From Pseudomonadota bacterium (GTDB lineage Bacteria > Desulfobacterota > Desulfovibrionia > Desulfovibrionales > Desulfovibrionaceae): DNA of 62,657 nt. The stretch covers positions 1-62,657 of the forward strand of contig JAEYTO010000071.1 of the NCBI GenBank assembly GCA_023433925.1, written 5' to 3'. Both the position numbers and the translations under genes were made by a program. Below the pieces are notes generated by a model. It saw only the letters and a program-made list of their open reading frames with translations, was not told where the DNA came from and did not search any database. Below, piece after piece: positions 44,612 through 53,133 of the stretch; within the stretch, counting starts at the first letter, position 1; the number at the start of each line of letters is the position of its first letter.

Positions 44612-44677
44612 ATGCAGAGGAATGCAGTCAGATTGAAGCGGGCGGTCACCCATGAGTTGGACGCGCTCTTTTCATAA
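44612..44677 (+). CDS. Possible 21-residue micro-protein
   Basis: A very short open frame (MQRNAVRLKRAVTHELDALFS) with a textbook GGAGG 8 bases before its ATG. Its stop lies 3 bases before repeat R2 copy 1, so it could also be the surviving 5' end of a longer gene cut by the repeat. No promoter is obvious, and it lies after a strong terminator. Low confidence. Confidence 0.3.
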   Translation: MQRNAVRLKRAVTHELDALFS

Positions 44678-44680
44678 GAG

Positions 44681-44942
44681 CAGCTTGACTTTGAGACGCT
44701 ACAGCACTTTGCAAATGAATCGAGAGAGGGCGCCGCCCTCTCTCGAACTCTCTCCCGCCAGGGGGATAATCCCCCTGGCCCCCTCGGGCTATTGCAGCGA
44801 GGGACGGTTTGTTTTCTCAACTCAATCGCAAATTGCTATAGCTCCGGCGTTGACGGCGCAAGTGAATTGCGCCTACGCCTACGCGGCGGCAAGCCATGCC
44901 GACGCATGGCTTGCAGAGCATTTTCAAAAGCAAAATGCTCTA
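44681..44942 (+). repeat. Dispersed repeat R2, copy 1 (interrupted)
   Basis: Matches 49970-50091 in inverted orientation. Left part CAGCTTGACTTTGAGACGC (44681-44699) and right part 44846-44942 are shared; between them copy 1 has 146 bases where copy 2 has about 7. The extra segment holds a perfect 11-bp stem CGAGAGAGGGC/GCCCTCTCTCG (44721-44745) and a CCAGGGGGAT/ATCCCCCTGG stem (44758-44778). The right part has its own palindrome (AAGCCATGC/GCATGGCTT) and a GAGCATTTT/AAAATGCTC stem. No coding content. Confidence 0.85.
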
Positions 44943-44952
44943 TATCACATTG

Positions 44953-46278
44953 CTACATCTTACCCAGAAACTTGCCGGCCACGTTGTTCTCGATCCAGTT
45001 TTTGTCCCACCATTCAATGGGGTTGATGGAGATGCCGGCCAAGGTCATTTCGTAATGGAGGTGATCGCCTCCGGCCATGCCGGTCATGCCTGATTGGCCG
45101 ACGATTTGTCCCTTGCTCACCTGGTCGCCCTTGTTCACGACAATGTTGCTCAGGTGGGCATAGATGGACTGCAACCCCAGGCCGTGATCGACGATGACAC
45201 AATTCCCGTAGATGCCAAGATAACCGGTGTAGACGACCACCCCATTGTTGGCCGAGGGCACGTCGGCATGCCGCACCGATGCCAGGTCGATGCCGAGGTG
45301 ACGCTGCTCGTCGATCTTCTTGCCTTGATACATGTAGCTGCGCAGATCCGCGAAGCCGGCCATGGTCGCCGCGTTGGGCATGCGCAGGAATTCGCCGGCC
45401 CACAGGGCCGTCGAAGCTGTTTGCGCGCCGATCGTGCGCAGCTCGGCTAGGTTCTGCTTGCGCAGCTCGGAATTGATCTTGAGGAAAAGGGAGACGTTAT
45501 CCTCCTCTTCAGGGAAGAAGCGCTGGAATTCCGGCATCTTCATCTGCAGGAAACCGTCGGATATGGCGATGTTGTCCTGCCGATAGCGCCGCGCGTTGGA
45601 GTAGAACGGAAAGCTCCGCCTGGCGGGGTTGCCGGCGATATCGACGGCCTCGATGATTGGCGTGAACTCGTCCTTCTCCAGGTAGTATGGGAAGGCTAGC
45701 AAGCAGAACCAGCGGCCGTCGGGTTGCAGGTGGGCGGGAAAAAGGACGTCCTTGACCAGCACTCCCGTACGCGAAACATCCTCGCTGAGGCGATAGACGA
45801 TGGCCGTGACGCCACCCTGATTGATGTTGTGCGCTAGGCTTTGGACCATGATGCGTGGCGGCTCGGAATCCATCACATATTCATGGGAAAAGGCGTTCAT
45901 GCCGCCTTTGCCGAGATTGCTGAAGGAGGCATCGCGGACCGTGACCTCAAGGCTGAAAGGTCCGTCCTGGATGCTCCGCGCCGGGATGGAAAACTGCTTC
46001 TCGATTTGACCTGGCGCGCCGTCATATTGCTCCGAGAAGAGCCTGACCACATTCTGGCCCTGACGAATGAGCGCCTCGGCGCTCTTCATGCCTGAACCAG
46101 GATCCGACATGTTGACGACGAATGTGGTCGTCGCTCCCACGGGTCCCTGCCCGGGCGTGATGATGACCTCTGGGGGCGTGCTGTCGTGGAACAGAAGAAA
46201 GCCGCCGGCTGCGACAGCCAGGACAGCCAGGATGATCATGGGCAAGACAAATGAAATCTTCCTGATTTCAGAGCTCAT
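44953..46278 (-). CDS. M23-family (LytM-type) peptidase, membrane-anchored
   Basis: A 441-residue protein with one N-terminal membrane helix (FVLPMIILAVLAVAAGGFLLF) and a large extracytoplasmic part. Residues of about 35-280 contain beta-rich Ig-like segments (PPEVIITPGQGPVGATTTFVV; GPFSLEVTVRDASF). The C-terminal domain is a LytM/M23 peptidase with metal and catalytic residues in HLGIDLAS, SIYAHL and GDHLHYEM, which would cleave peptidoglycan peptide bonds. The ATG at 46278 has GAGGAATT before it. It is divergent from hysB, with about 456 bases between starts, and ends 10 bases from repeat R2 copy 1. Confidence 0.92.
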   Translation of the reverse strand: MSSEIRKISFVLPMIILAVLAVAAGGFLLFHDSTPPEVIITPGQGPVGATTTFVVNMSDPGSGMKSAEALIRQGQNVVRLFSEQYDGAPGQIEKQFSIPARSIQDGPFSLEVTVRDASFSNLGKGGMNAFSHEYVMDSEPPRIMVQSLAHNINQGGVTAIVYRLSEDVSRTGVLVKDVLFPAHLQPDGRWFCLLAFPYYLEKDEFTPIIEAVDIAGNPARRSFPFYSNARRYRQDNIAISDGFLQMKMPEFQRFFPEEEDNVSLFLKINSELRKQNLAELRTIGAQTASTALWAGEFLRMPNAATMAGFADLRSYMYQGKKIDEQRHLGIDLASVRHADVPSANNGVVVYTGYLGIYGNCVIVDHGLGLQSIYAHLSNIVVNKGDQVSKGQIVGQSGMTGMAGGDHLHYEMTLAGISINPIEWWDKNWIENNVAGKFLGKM

Positions 46279-46603
46279 AATTCCTCGGATCGAATTGCTT
46301 GTATGACAAGACGTGAGAGATCTTGGACCGCCGAGCGCATTGTATGTCAATGTCCGGCGCTTGCCAACCGGGTGCGTGTGGATTTTAGGCAAGCAAGCTG
46401 CTTGGCGAGCCCAGGCATCTTCGCTGTTTATGGTTGCCCCAGTGGCTGAAAAAAATTGGTGCGCATGGAGCCGCAAGACGCTGGGGGCGCGGGAGTGTTG
46501 GTGCCGAATCGCAAGTAAGCTTTGCGGCCGAAATAACCTCTTGTCCGCGCTGTAAATAAAAATATTATAATTCAAATGGTTACATTTTAAAATACTTATA
46601 GAG
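46279..46603. other. Intergenic region between the M23 gene and hysB
   Basis: No gene. The first 250 bases have ordinary composition; from about 46545 the sequence becomes strongly AT-rich, leading into the palindrome and promoter that precede hysB. Confidence 0.5.
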
Positions 46604-46619
46604 ATTTTCTATAGAAAAT
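46604..46619. promoter_or_regulatory. Palindrome upstream of the hysB promoter, candidate operator
   Basis: ATTTTCTATAGAAAAT is a perfect 16-base palindrome ending 8 bases before the -35 box of the predicted hysB promoter. Its position suits an activator or repressor dimer. The regulator is unknown; selenium- or metal-responsive control of NiFeSe hydrogenase genes is known in this group. Confidence 0.45.
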
Positions 46620-46627
46620 ACATTTTG

Positions 46628-46656
46628 TTGACAAGCTCATGCACCAGGGATTATTT
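46628..46656 (+). promoter_or_regulatory. Sigma-70-type promoter for hysBA
   Basis: TTGACA (46628-46633), exactly 17 bases, then TTATTT (46651-46656), about 78 bases before the hysB ATG. The consensus -35 and ideal spacing make it the strongest promoter candidate in the window. Confidence 0.7.
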
Positions 46657-46734
46657 GGCAAAGCCAAAGAAATCACGTTTCAGTAGTGGCCCAGGTCCGG
46701 GCAGGTTTTTCATTACTCATCGAAGGAGAGCGGG

Positions 46735-47658
46735 ATGAGCTTAGACAGACGCGATTTCCTCAAGCTGTGCACTGGCACGGTCGCGGGCCTTGGAGTTTCC
46801 CAGATGGTCCACCCGGCCATCGTCCGGGCGCTGGAAAAGGCGACCTCTGGCAAGGCCCCGGTTTTCTGGCTCCAAGGATCCGGATGCACCGGCTGCTCGG
46901 TCGCCATCCTGAACTCGGTGCATCCCACCATTGCCGACGTGCTGCTCAAGGTCATCAGCATGGAGTTCCACCCGACCATCATGGGTGCCGAGGGCGAGCA
47001 GGCCATGGAGCACATGTACGAAGTGGCCAAGGCCAAGAAGGGTCAGTACTTCGTCGTGCTCGAGGGCGCCGTGCCCACCGTGGACGAGCGCTACTGCATC
47101 ATTGGCGAGATGGGACACAAGGAAATTTCCATCAACCAAGCCCTGGTCGAGCTGGGCAAGGACGCCGCCGCGTGCATCGCCGTGGGCACCTGTGGCTCCT
47201 ATGGCGGCATCCCGGCCGCCAAGGGCAACCTGACCGGTTGCGTGGGCCTGCGTGACTTCTACGCCACCAAGGGCATCACCACCCCAGTGGTGAACATCCC
47301 CGGCTGCCCGCCGCATCCCGACTGGATGGTCGGCTCCCTGGCTTTCGCCCTGGAGCACGGCGTCGAGGCGACCGCCAAGATCCTGGATGCCGACGGCCGT
47401 CCCTCGGTCTTTTTTGGCGAGAACATCCATGACAACTGCCCCTACCTCGAGCACTTCGAGAACGACAATTTCGCCGCGACCTTCACCAAGGCCGGCTGCA
47501 AGTACAATCTGGGCTGCAAGGGTCCAGCCGCCTCTTCCGACTGCTTCAAGCGCAAGTGGAACTCGGGCGTGAACTGGTGCGTCGAGAACTCCGTATGCCT
47601 CGGCTGCGTCGAGCCGGGCTGGCCCGACAACTTCTCGCCGTTCTACGAGTCCATGTAG
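46735..47658 (+). CDS. hysB: Periplasmic [NiFeSe] hydrogenase small subunit
   Basis: The electron-transfer subunit of the periplasmic uptake hydrogenase. The 307-residue precursor begins with a twin-arginine signal (DRRDFLKLCTGTVAGLGV), so the folded heterodimer is exported by Tat. Mature Cys motifs are the proximal-cluster set (GSGCTGCSV, GTCGSYGG, IPGCPPHPDW) and the distal/medial set (DNCPYLEHF, CKYNLGCKGP, DCFKRKW, WCVENSVCLGC). The fully Cys-ligated last cluster region (no Pro substitution) matches the three [4Fe-4S] arrangement of NiFeSe enzymes rather than the [3Fe-4S] of standard NiFe. ATG preceded by GGAGAG. hysA follows after 33 bases. Confidence 0.95.
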   Translation: MSLDRRDFLKLCTGTVAGLGVSQMVHPAIVRALEKATSGKAPVFWLQGSGCTGCSVAILNSVHPTIADVLLKVISMEFHPTIMGAEGEQAMEHMYEVAKAKKGQYFVVLEGAVPTVDERYCIIGEMGHKEISINQALVELGKDAAACIAVGTCGSYGGIPAAKGNLTGCVGLRDFYATKGITTPVVNIPGCPPHPDWMVGSLAFALEHGVEATAKILDADGRPSVFFGENIHDNCPYLEHFENDNFAATFTKAGCKYNLGCKGPAASSDCFKRKWNSGVNWCVENSVCLGCVEPGWPDNFSPFYESM

Positions 47659-47691
47659 TAGACCCAACGCAGCCAACATATTGGAGGAAAT

Positions 47692-49185
47692 ATGTCCGAG
47701 AATATGAAAATAGCCATCGACCCGGTGACCCGCATCGAAGGCCACCTCAAGGCCGAGGTGAAGGTCGAAAACGGCGTCGTCACCGATGCCTGGATGAGCG
47801 GCGGCATGTTCCGCGGCTTCGAGAACATCCTCATCGGCCGCGACCCCCGCGACGCGACCCAGATCGTGCAGCGCATCTGCGGTGTCTGCCCCACGTCGCA
47901 CTCCACGGCCTCCTGCCTGGCCTTGGACGAGGCCTTCGGCGTCAAGCTGACCACCAACGGCCGTGTGACCCGCAACCTCATCTTCGGCGCCAACTACCTG
48001 CAGTCGCACATCCTGCACTTCTACCACCTGGCCGCCCTGGACTATGTGGCCGGCCCCGAGGTGGCTCCCTTTGTCCCGCGCTATGAGAAGCCCGATCTGC
48101 GGCTGACCCCCGAGCTGAACAAGGTCGCCGTGGACCAGTACCTTGAGGCCCTCAACGTGCGCCTCGTGGCGCATGAGATGGTCGCGCTGTTCGGCGGCAA
48201 GATGCCGCACGTCTCCGGTCAGGTCGTGGGCGGCGCCACGGAGATTCCGAGCCAGGCCAAGCTCGACGAGTACGCCAAGCGCTTCAAGGCCGTGCGCAAG
48301 TTCATCGAGGAGACCTACGTCCCGACGGTCTATGTCGTGGGCAAGGCCTACGCCGACCTGCTCAAGGTGGGCACGGGCTACAAGAACGTCATCAGCTTCG
48401 GCGTCTTCCCCATGGACGACAGTGGGAAGAGCTTCCTCCATAAGCGCGGTGCCTACATCAACGGCAAGGATGTCGCGATCGATCCCGCCAAGATCAAGGA
48501 ATACGTCAAGTACTCCTGGTTCGACGATTCCTGCACCAACCTCCATCCGAGCAAGGGCAAAACCCTGCCCAAGCTGGACAAGAAGGGCGCCTACAGCTTC
48601 GTCAAGGCGCCTCGCTACGACGGCCAACCCGTGGAGGTCGGCCCGCTTGCCCGCATGTGGGTTTCGAACCCCGAGTTCAGCCCCATGGGCAAGAAGCAGA
48701 TGAAGGAGCTCTTCGGCCTCGACGTCAAGCGTTTCCGTGATCTTGGCGACTTGGCCTTCTCCATCATGGGGCGGCACGTGGCTCGCGCCGAGGAGACCTA
48801 TCTCGTGGCCGTGGCCATCGAGGGCTGGCTCAAGGAAGTCAAGCCGGGCAAGGAGACCTTCGTGGCCGCCTCCATCCCGGACAGCGCCGAGGGCATGGGC
48901 TTGACCGAGGCTCCGCGCGGCTCCCTGCTGCACTACATCAACATCAAGGACAAGAAGATCGCCAACTACCAGATCGTCTCCGCGACGCTCTGGAACACCA
49001 ACCCGCGTGACGACATGGGCCAGCGCGGCCCTGTCGAGCAGGCGCTCATCGGCACGCCGGTGCCCGATCCCAAGAGCCCGGTCAACGTGGGGCGCGTGAT
49101 ACGCGCTTACGACCCGTGACTGGGCTGCGCCGTGCACGTGCTGCACGCTGAGACCGGCGAGAAGACCATCGTCACCGTCGAGTAG
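47692..49185 (+). CDS. hysA: Periplasmic [NiFeSe] hydrogenase large subunit, selenoprotein
   Basis: Catalytic subunit. The 497-residue reading frame includes an in-frame UGA at 49117-49119 decoded as Sec476. The N-terminal active-site motif is RICGVCPTSH; the C-terminal one is DP-Sec-LGCAVH, where Sec replaces the first Cys of the usual DPCxxCxxH. Reading on past the UGA gives VLHAETGEKTIVTVE and a TAG, 15 residues after H482, which is the peptide a maturation protease removes after nickel insertion. A hairpin just 3' of the UGA is a candidate SECIS. No lipobox or signal peptide is present, so it rides on the HysB Tat signal. GGAGG precedes the ATG. A strong terminator follows. Confidence 0.97.
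49117..49150 (+). promoter_or_regulatory. Candidate bacterial SECIS element in hysA
   Basis: The UGA codon is followed 11 bases later by a perfect 6-bp stem CGTGCA (49131-49136) / TGCACG (49142-49147), with a 5-base loop CGTGC containing GU. The apical loop starts about 17 bases after UGA, the spacing expected for SelB recruitment. It lies inside the coding sequence, as bacterial SECIS elements do. Confidence 0.65.
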
Positions 49186-49209
49186 CTCCGGGCGTTTCGC
49201 CCGTATCAC

Positions 49210-49241
49210 GAAGCCGGGCCGCAAGGTCCGGCTTCTTTTTT
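49210..49241 (+). terminator. Rho-independent terminator after hysA
   Basis: GAAGCCGG ... CCGGCTTC stem with internal GCC/GGT pairing, followed by six T. It separates hysBA from the protease gene, which begins 72 bases later. Confidence 0.88.
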
Positions 49242-49312
49242 GCCTCGACCGGAGGTAAAGCAATCCATCGCGCAGGGCTTTGTGACATCAACAGCGGCCG
49301 CAAGGGGGCGAC

Positions 49313-49792
49313 ATGAATTCCCAGAAATATCTCCTGGTGCTCGGGGTCGGCAACATCCTTCTCTCGGATGAGGGCATCGGCGTGCATGCCGTCAACGACC
49401 TGAGCAAGGAGGCCTGGCCGGTCGGAGTCGATTTCCTGGACGGCGGGACCTGCACTCAGGACATGTACTATCTATTCCACGGCTATGAGCACCTGCTCGT
49501 GCTCGATGTGGTGCATGGGGGCAAGGAGCCGGGCACGCTCTTTCTTCTTGACGAGCAGGATCTCATACAAAACGAGAAACAACGTCTGTCGCTGCACGAC
49601 ATCGATCTTCTGGATTCGCTGAAGATGGCCGACCTGACCGGCAAGCGTCCCGTGCTGCGCATCGTGGGCGTCCAGCCCAAGGACATCACCACCTGGTCCA
49701 TGGAGATGACCGAGCCGCTCAAGGCGACTTTTCCCAAATTCAAAGAGCTTGCGCGACGTGAGATTTCGAGAATACTCGCGTTGAAAAAATGA
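49313..49792 (+). CDS. hysD: Hydrogenase maturation protease (HysA-processing)
   Basis: A 159-residue endopeptidase of the HyaD/HupD/HybD family that clips the C-terminal peptide of the hydrogenase large subunit after nickel insertion. Family motifs are LVLGVGNILLSDEGIGVHA (metal-binding Glu), FLDGGTC, LVLDVVHGG (Asp) and a later His (LSLHDIDLLD). GGGGG precedes the ATG. Its position right after hysBA suggests HysA as substrate, though specificity versus the second protease at 53202 is not proven. Confidence 0.9.
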   Translation: MNSQKYLLVLGVGNILLSDEGIGVHAVNDLSKEAWPVGVDFLDGGTCTQDMYYLFHGYEHLLVLDVVHGGKEPGTLFLLDEQDLIQNEKQRLSLHDIDLLDSLKMADLTGKRPVLRIVGVQPKDITTWSMEMTEPLKATFPKFKELARREISRILALKK

Positions 49793-49817
49793 CTGCCGAT
49801 GGTGCAGCGCAGTGGGC

Positions 49818-49854
49818 AGGGCGGGTCTTCGTAAGAGGGCCCGCCCTTTTGTTT
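49818..49854 (+). terminator. Rho-independent terminator after hysD
   Basis: AGGGCGGG ... CCCGCCCT stem with CTT/AAG pairing above it, followed by TTTGTTTG. It lies 26 bases after the hysD stop. Confidence 0.82.
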
Positions 49855-49969
49855 GAGGATCTGGTGTCCCCTTTCTATTTCTTTGATCGTATGGATGTGG
49901 GCCTGAAGCATTGAATCAGACTAGAGAACAGCGCAATAATTGCTCCTTCAATCATCAGCGCCACGCGCT

Positions 49970-50091
49970 AGGGCATTTTGCTTTTGAAAATGCTCTGCAA
50001 GCCATGCGTCGGCATGGCTTGCTGTCGCATAGGCGTAGGCGCAATTAACTTGCGCCGTCAACGCCAGGGCGCGCGTCTCAAAGTCAAGCTG
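49970..50091 (-). repeat. Dispersed repeat R2, copy 2 (compact, inverted)
   Basis: About 122 bp matching the two outer parts of copy 1 (44681-44699 and 44846-44942) in opposite orientation, with about 7 bases at the junction where copy 1 has 146. It holds the AAAATGC/GCATTTT and AAGCCATGC/GCATGGCTT hairpins. It lies between the hysD terminator and the hynB leader. Confidence 0.85.
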
Positions 50092-50393
50092 TAAATGGAA
50101 GCCCAGAGTGCGCTCAATTGCTTGTGGTGCTATGGGAATATAATATGTTGCTGGAACATGGTTAGACGAATCTCGATTATTCTGAAGTGGTATTGACGCA
50201 ATTCCTAAAAAGTGCTCAAGAATATTGCAAGTATCTTAAGAGGGGTGTCCTTTGGGCAGCAGGGCTAGGCGGCGCGGAATGATGGACCCCAAAAAGGGGT
50301 GACCGGAAGCAGCCGGTGGCCGGAAGCGGGGGGCCGCATCCGGCGGAAGACCATCGGTCATCTTCTGGTTGTCCTACAAGCTGGAGGTGTACC
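50092..50393 (+). promoter_or_regulatory. Leader/promoter region of hynBA
   Basis: No gene. A weak promoter candidate has TTGACG at 50193-50198 with TCAAGA about 17 bases downstream. Further on, ACCCC/GGGGT around AAAAA (about 50285-50299) and repeated CCGG(A/T)-rich hairpins lie in the probable 5' untranslated leader of roughly 170 bases, which could have a regulatory role. Confidence 0.35.
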
Positions 50394-51347
50394 ATGCGAG
50401 ATCCATTTGCACATGGAAAGCTCAGAGCCCTGGAGCGGCAAGCCGGAGGAGGCATCAGCCGCCGCGACTTCATCAAATTCTGTGCCGTTGTGTCAGCAGC
50501 CATGGGCTCCGGAGCGATCATGAGTCCCGAAGCCGTGGCCCAGGCCCTGACCTCGAAGAAGAAACCGACCGTGGTCTATGTGCAGAACTCCGAGTGCACC
50601 GGCTGCGTCGAAGCCATTCTTCGGCATGTGGAGCCGTACATCGATGAGCTTGTCCTAGACATCCTCAATATCTCCTACATCGAGACACTCCAGGCCGCTG
50701 CCGGCGAGCGGGCCGAGGAGGCTCTGGAGGAGGCCATCAAGCATGGCGACTACATCTGCGTGGTCGAGGGCGCCATTCCCATGGCCGACAAAGGCATTTA
50801 CGGCAAGATCGCCGGCACTACCATGTACGACCTGACTAGGACTGCGGTGACCAAGGCCAAGGCCGTCATCGGCATCGGCAACTGCGCCTCGTTCGGAAAC
50901 ATCCCTGCCGCCAAGCCCAATCCGACCGGTTGCGTCGGGGTGAATGAAGCCTATGGCTCCCTGGGCGTCAAAGCCATCAACATCGCCGGCTGCCCGCCCA
51001 ATCCCATCAACTTCGTGGGTACGGTGGTCCATCTCCTGGAGAAGGGCATGCCCGAGTTGGACGAGCAGAGCCGGCCGCTCATGTTTTTCGGCAAGACGGT
51101 GCACGAACAGTGTCAGCGGCTCAAGTTCTTCGAGGAGGACAAGTTCGCGCCTTCCTTCGATTCCGAAGAGGCCCGCAAGGGCTACTGCCTGTATATGCTC
51201 GGCTGCAAGGGCCCATACACCTATAACAATTGCCCCACGGCCAAGTTCAACCAGGTCAACTGGCCCGTGCAGGCTGGCCATCCCTGCATCGGATGCAGCG
51301 AGCCCGCCTTCTGGGACGAGCTCAGCCCGTTCTATGAGCCCATCTAG
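50394..51347 (+). CDS. hynB: Periplasmic [NiFe] hydrogenase small subunit
   Basis: A 317-residue electron-transfer subunit. The Tat signal (SRRDFIKFCAVVSAAMGSG) follows an N-terminal leader of about 20 residues. The proximal cluster has NSECTGCVEA, GIGNCASFGN and IAGCPPNP; the others have HEQCQRLKF, YMLGCKGPYTYNNCP, then NQVNWPVQAGHPCIGCSEP, where a Pro replaces one Cys as in the [3Fe-4S] medial cluster of standard NiFe enzymes. The ATG at 50394 has GGAGG 6 bases upstream. hynA follows after 57 bases. Confidence 0.95.
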   Translation: MRDPFAHGKLRALERQAGGGISRRDFIKFCAVVSAAMGSGAIMSPEAVAQALTSKKKPTVVYVQNSECTGCVEAILRHVEPYIDELVLDILNISYIETLQAAAGERAEEALEEAIKHGDYICVVEGAIPMADKGIYGKIAGTTMYDLTRTAVTKAKAVIGIGNCASFGNIPAAKPNPTGCVGVNEAYGSLGVKAINIAGCPPNPINFVGTVVHLLEKGMPELDEQSRPLMFFGKTVHEQCQRLKFFEEDKFAPSFDSEEARKGYCLYMLGCKGPYTYNNCPTAKFNQVNWPVQAGHPCIGCSEPAFWDELSPFYEPI

Positions 51348-51404
51348 GCCGAGCCGACAATGGGCGCAGAACGCGAACACCGTCTTTCCCAAGGAGGAGA
51401 GCCA

Positions 51405-53114
51405 ATGTCCGGTTCCAAAGTCAAGGCAGCCCCTGCGGCGGTAGTCAAGACTCCGCAGAGCGACTATAGCGGCAAGGTGGTCGTCGATCCCGTGACGCGC
51501 ATCGAAGGCCATCTGCGCATCGAATGCGAGGTGGAGAACGGCAAGGTCAAGAACGCTTGGTCGAGCGGGCAGCTCTTCCGCGGCCTGGAGATCATCCTCA
51601 AGGGCCGCGACCCGCGTGACGCGCAGCATTTCACCCAGCGCGCCTGCGGCGTGTGCACCTTCGTGCACGCCCTGGCCTCCACGCGCTGCGTGGATGACGC
51701 GGTCAAGGTGGACATCCCGCACAACGCGACCATCATTCGCAACCTCGTGCTGGGCTCCCAGTTCCTCCATGATCATGTCGTGCATTTCTATCAGCTGCAC
51801 GCCTTGGATTGGGTGGATGTAACGAGCGCGCTCAAGGCCGATCCGAGCAAGGCGGCCAAGATCGCCAACGACATCTCGCCCCGCAAGACCAAGGCCGAGG
51901 ATCTGGCGGCCGTGCAGAAGAAGCTCCAGGCCTTCGTGGACAGCGGCCAGCTCGGCATATTCACAAACGCCTATTTCCTGGGCGGGCATGACGCATACTA
52001 CCTGCCGCCCGAGGTCAATCTCATCGCCACGGCCCACTACCTGGAGGCCTTACGCTTGCAGGTCAAGGCCGCGCGGGCCATGGCCGTGTTCGGGGCCAAG
52101 AACCCGCACCCGCAGTTCACCATCGTGGGCGGCGTGACCTGCTACGACAGCCTCAGACCGGAGAACATCCAGACTTTCCTCGACCTTTATCGCGAAACCA
52201 AGCAGTTCATCGACCAGGTCTACATCCCGGATCTGCTGGCAGTGGCCGGCTTCTACAAGGATTGGGCCGGCATCGGCGGCACGACGAACTTCCTGGCCTT
52301 CGGCGAGTTCCCCCAACCCGGCAAGGAGTCGGACCTGAGTAGCCGCTACCTGCCTCCGGGCGCCATCTTCAAGCGTGATCTCGGCCAAGTGCGGGAATTC
52401 CAGCCTGATGAGCTTTTGGAGCACGTGAGCCATAGCTGGTATGCGGGCGATGAGGCCCTGCATCCCTATAAGGGCAAGACCGAGCCCAAGTACACGAGCC
52501 TGGAGGACAAGCAGCGCTACTCCTGGATGAAGGCTCCGCGCTACATGGGCGAGCCCATGGAGGTCGGACCGCTGGCCCAGATGCTCGTGGCTTACGGCAA
52601 GGGTCAGCCAGCGGTGAAGAAGACCGTGGACATGGTCCTGGAACGCCTGGGCGCCGGTCCCGAGGCCCTGTTCTCTACCCTGGGTCGCACGGCGGCGCGC
52701 GGCATCGAGACCGCGGTCATCGCAGCCGAGATGGAGGACTGGGTCAACCTGCTCCAGGAGAACGTGAAGAAGGGCGACACCAGGATAGCCAAGGACTGGA
52801 AGATGCCCAAGAGCACCCAGGGCGTGGGTTACGTGAACGCCCCTCGCGGCGCCCTGAGCCATTGGATCGTCATTGAGGACGGCAAGATCAGGAACTTCCA
52901 GCTCGTGGTGCCTTCCACCTGGAACCTGGGCCCGCGTTGCGCCGGCAACAAGCCGAGCCCGGTCGAGGAGGCGCTCGTGGGCACGCCCGTGGCCGATTCC
53001 AAGCGGCCAGTGGAGCTCCTGCGCACCGTGCACTCCTACGATCCGTGCATCGCCTGCGGCGTGCATGTCATCGATTCCAGGACCAACGAAGTGCACAAAT
53101 TCAAAATTCTGTAG
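51405..53114 (+). CDS. hynA: Periplasmic [NiFe] hydrogenase large subunit
   Basis: A 569-residue catalytic subunit for hydrogen oxidation or production. The nickel ligands are in RACGVCTFVH and in the C-terminal DPCIACGVH (C548, C551). The 15 residues after H554 (VIDSRTNEVHKFKIL) are the peptide removed in maturation. Unlike HysA it uses Cys instead of Sec. AAGGAGGAG precedes the ATG at 51405. No signal peptide; it is exported with HynB by Tat. Confidence 0.96.
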   Translation: MSGSKVKAAPAAVVKTPQSDYSGKVVVDPVTRIEGHLRIECEVENGKVKNAWSSGQLFRGLEIILKGRDPRDAQHFTQRACGVCTFVHALASTRCVDDAVKVDIPHNATIIRNLVLGSQFLHDHVVHFYQLHALDWVDVTSALKADPSKAAKIANDISPRKTKAEDLAAVQKKLQAFVDSGQLGIFTNAYFLGGHDAYYLPPEVNLIATAHYLEALRLQVKAARAMAVFGAKNPHPQFTIVGGVTCYDSLRPENIQTFLDLYRETKQFIDQVYIPDLLAVAGFYKDWAGIGGTTNFLAFGEFPQPGKESDLSSRYLPPGAIFKRDLGQVREFQPDELLEHVSHSWYAGDEALHPYKGKTEPKYTSLEDKQRYSWMKAPRYMGEPMEVGPLAQMLVAYGKGQPAVKKTVDMVLERLGAGPEALFSTLGRTAARGIETAVIAAEMEDWVNLLQENVKKGDTRIAKDWKMPKSTQGVGYVNAPRGALSHWIVIEDGKIRNFQLVVPSTWNLGPRCAGNKPSPVEEALVGTPVADSKRPVELLRTVHSYDPCIACGVHVIDSRTNEVHKFKIL

Positions 53115-53133
53115 GCTTAGGCCAGGAATCGGA

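Noticed and set aside
49117..49119. TGA as a true stop, making hysA a truncated gene
   Set aside because: The codons after it complete the DPxxxCxxH nickel site and the cleavable tail, which a truncated gene would not preserve.
46741..49263. 840-codon open frame on the minus strand across hysBA
   Set aside because: It is the antisense of hysB and hysA in GC-rich DNA, has no ribosome site and shows no domain.
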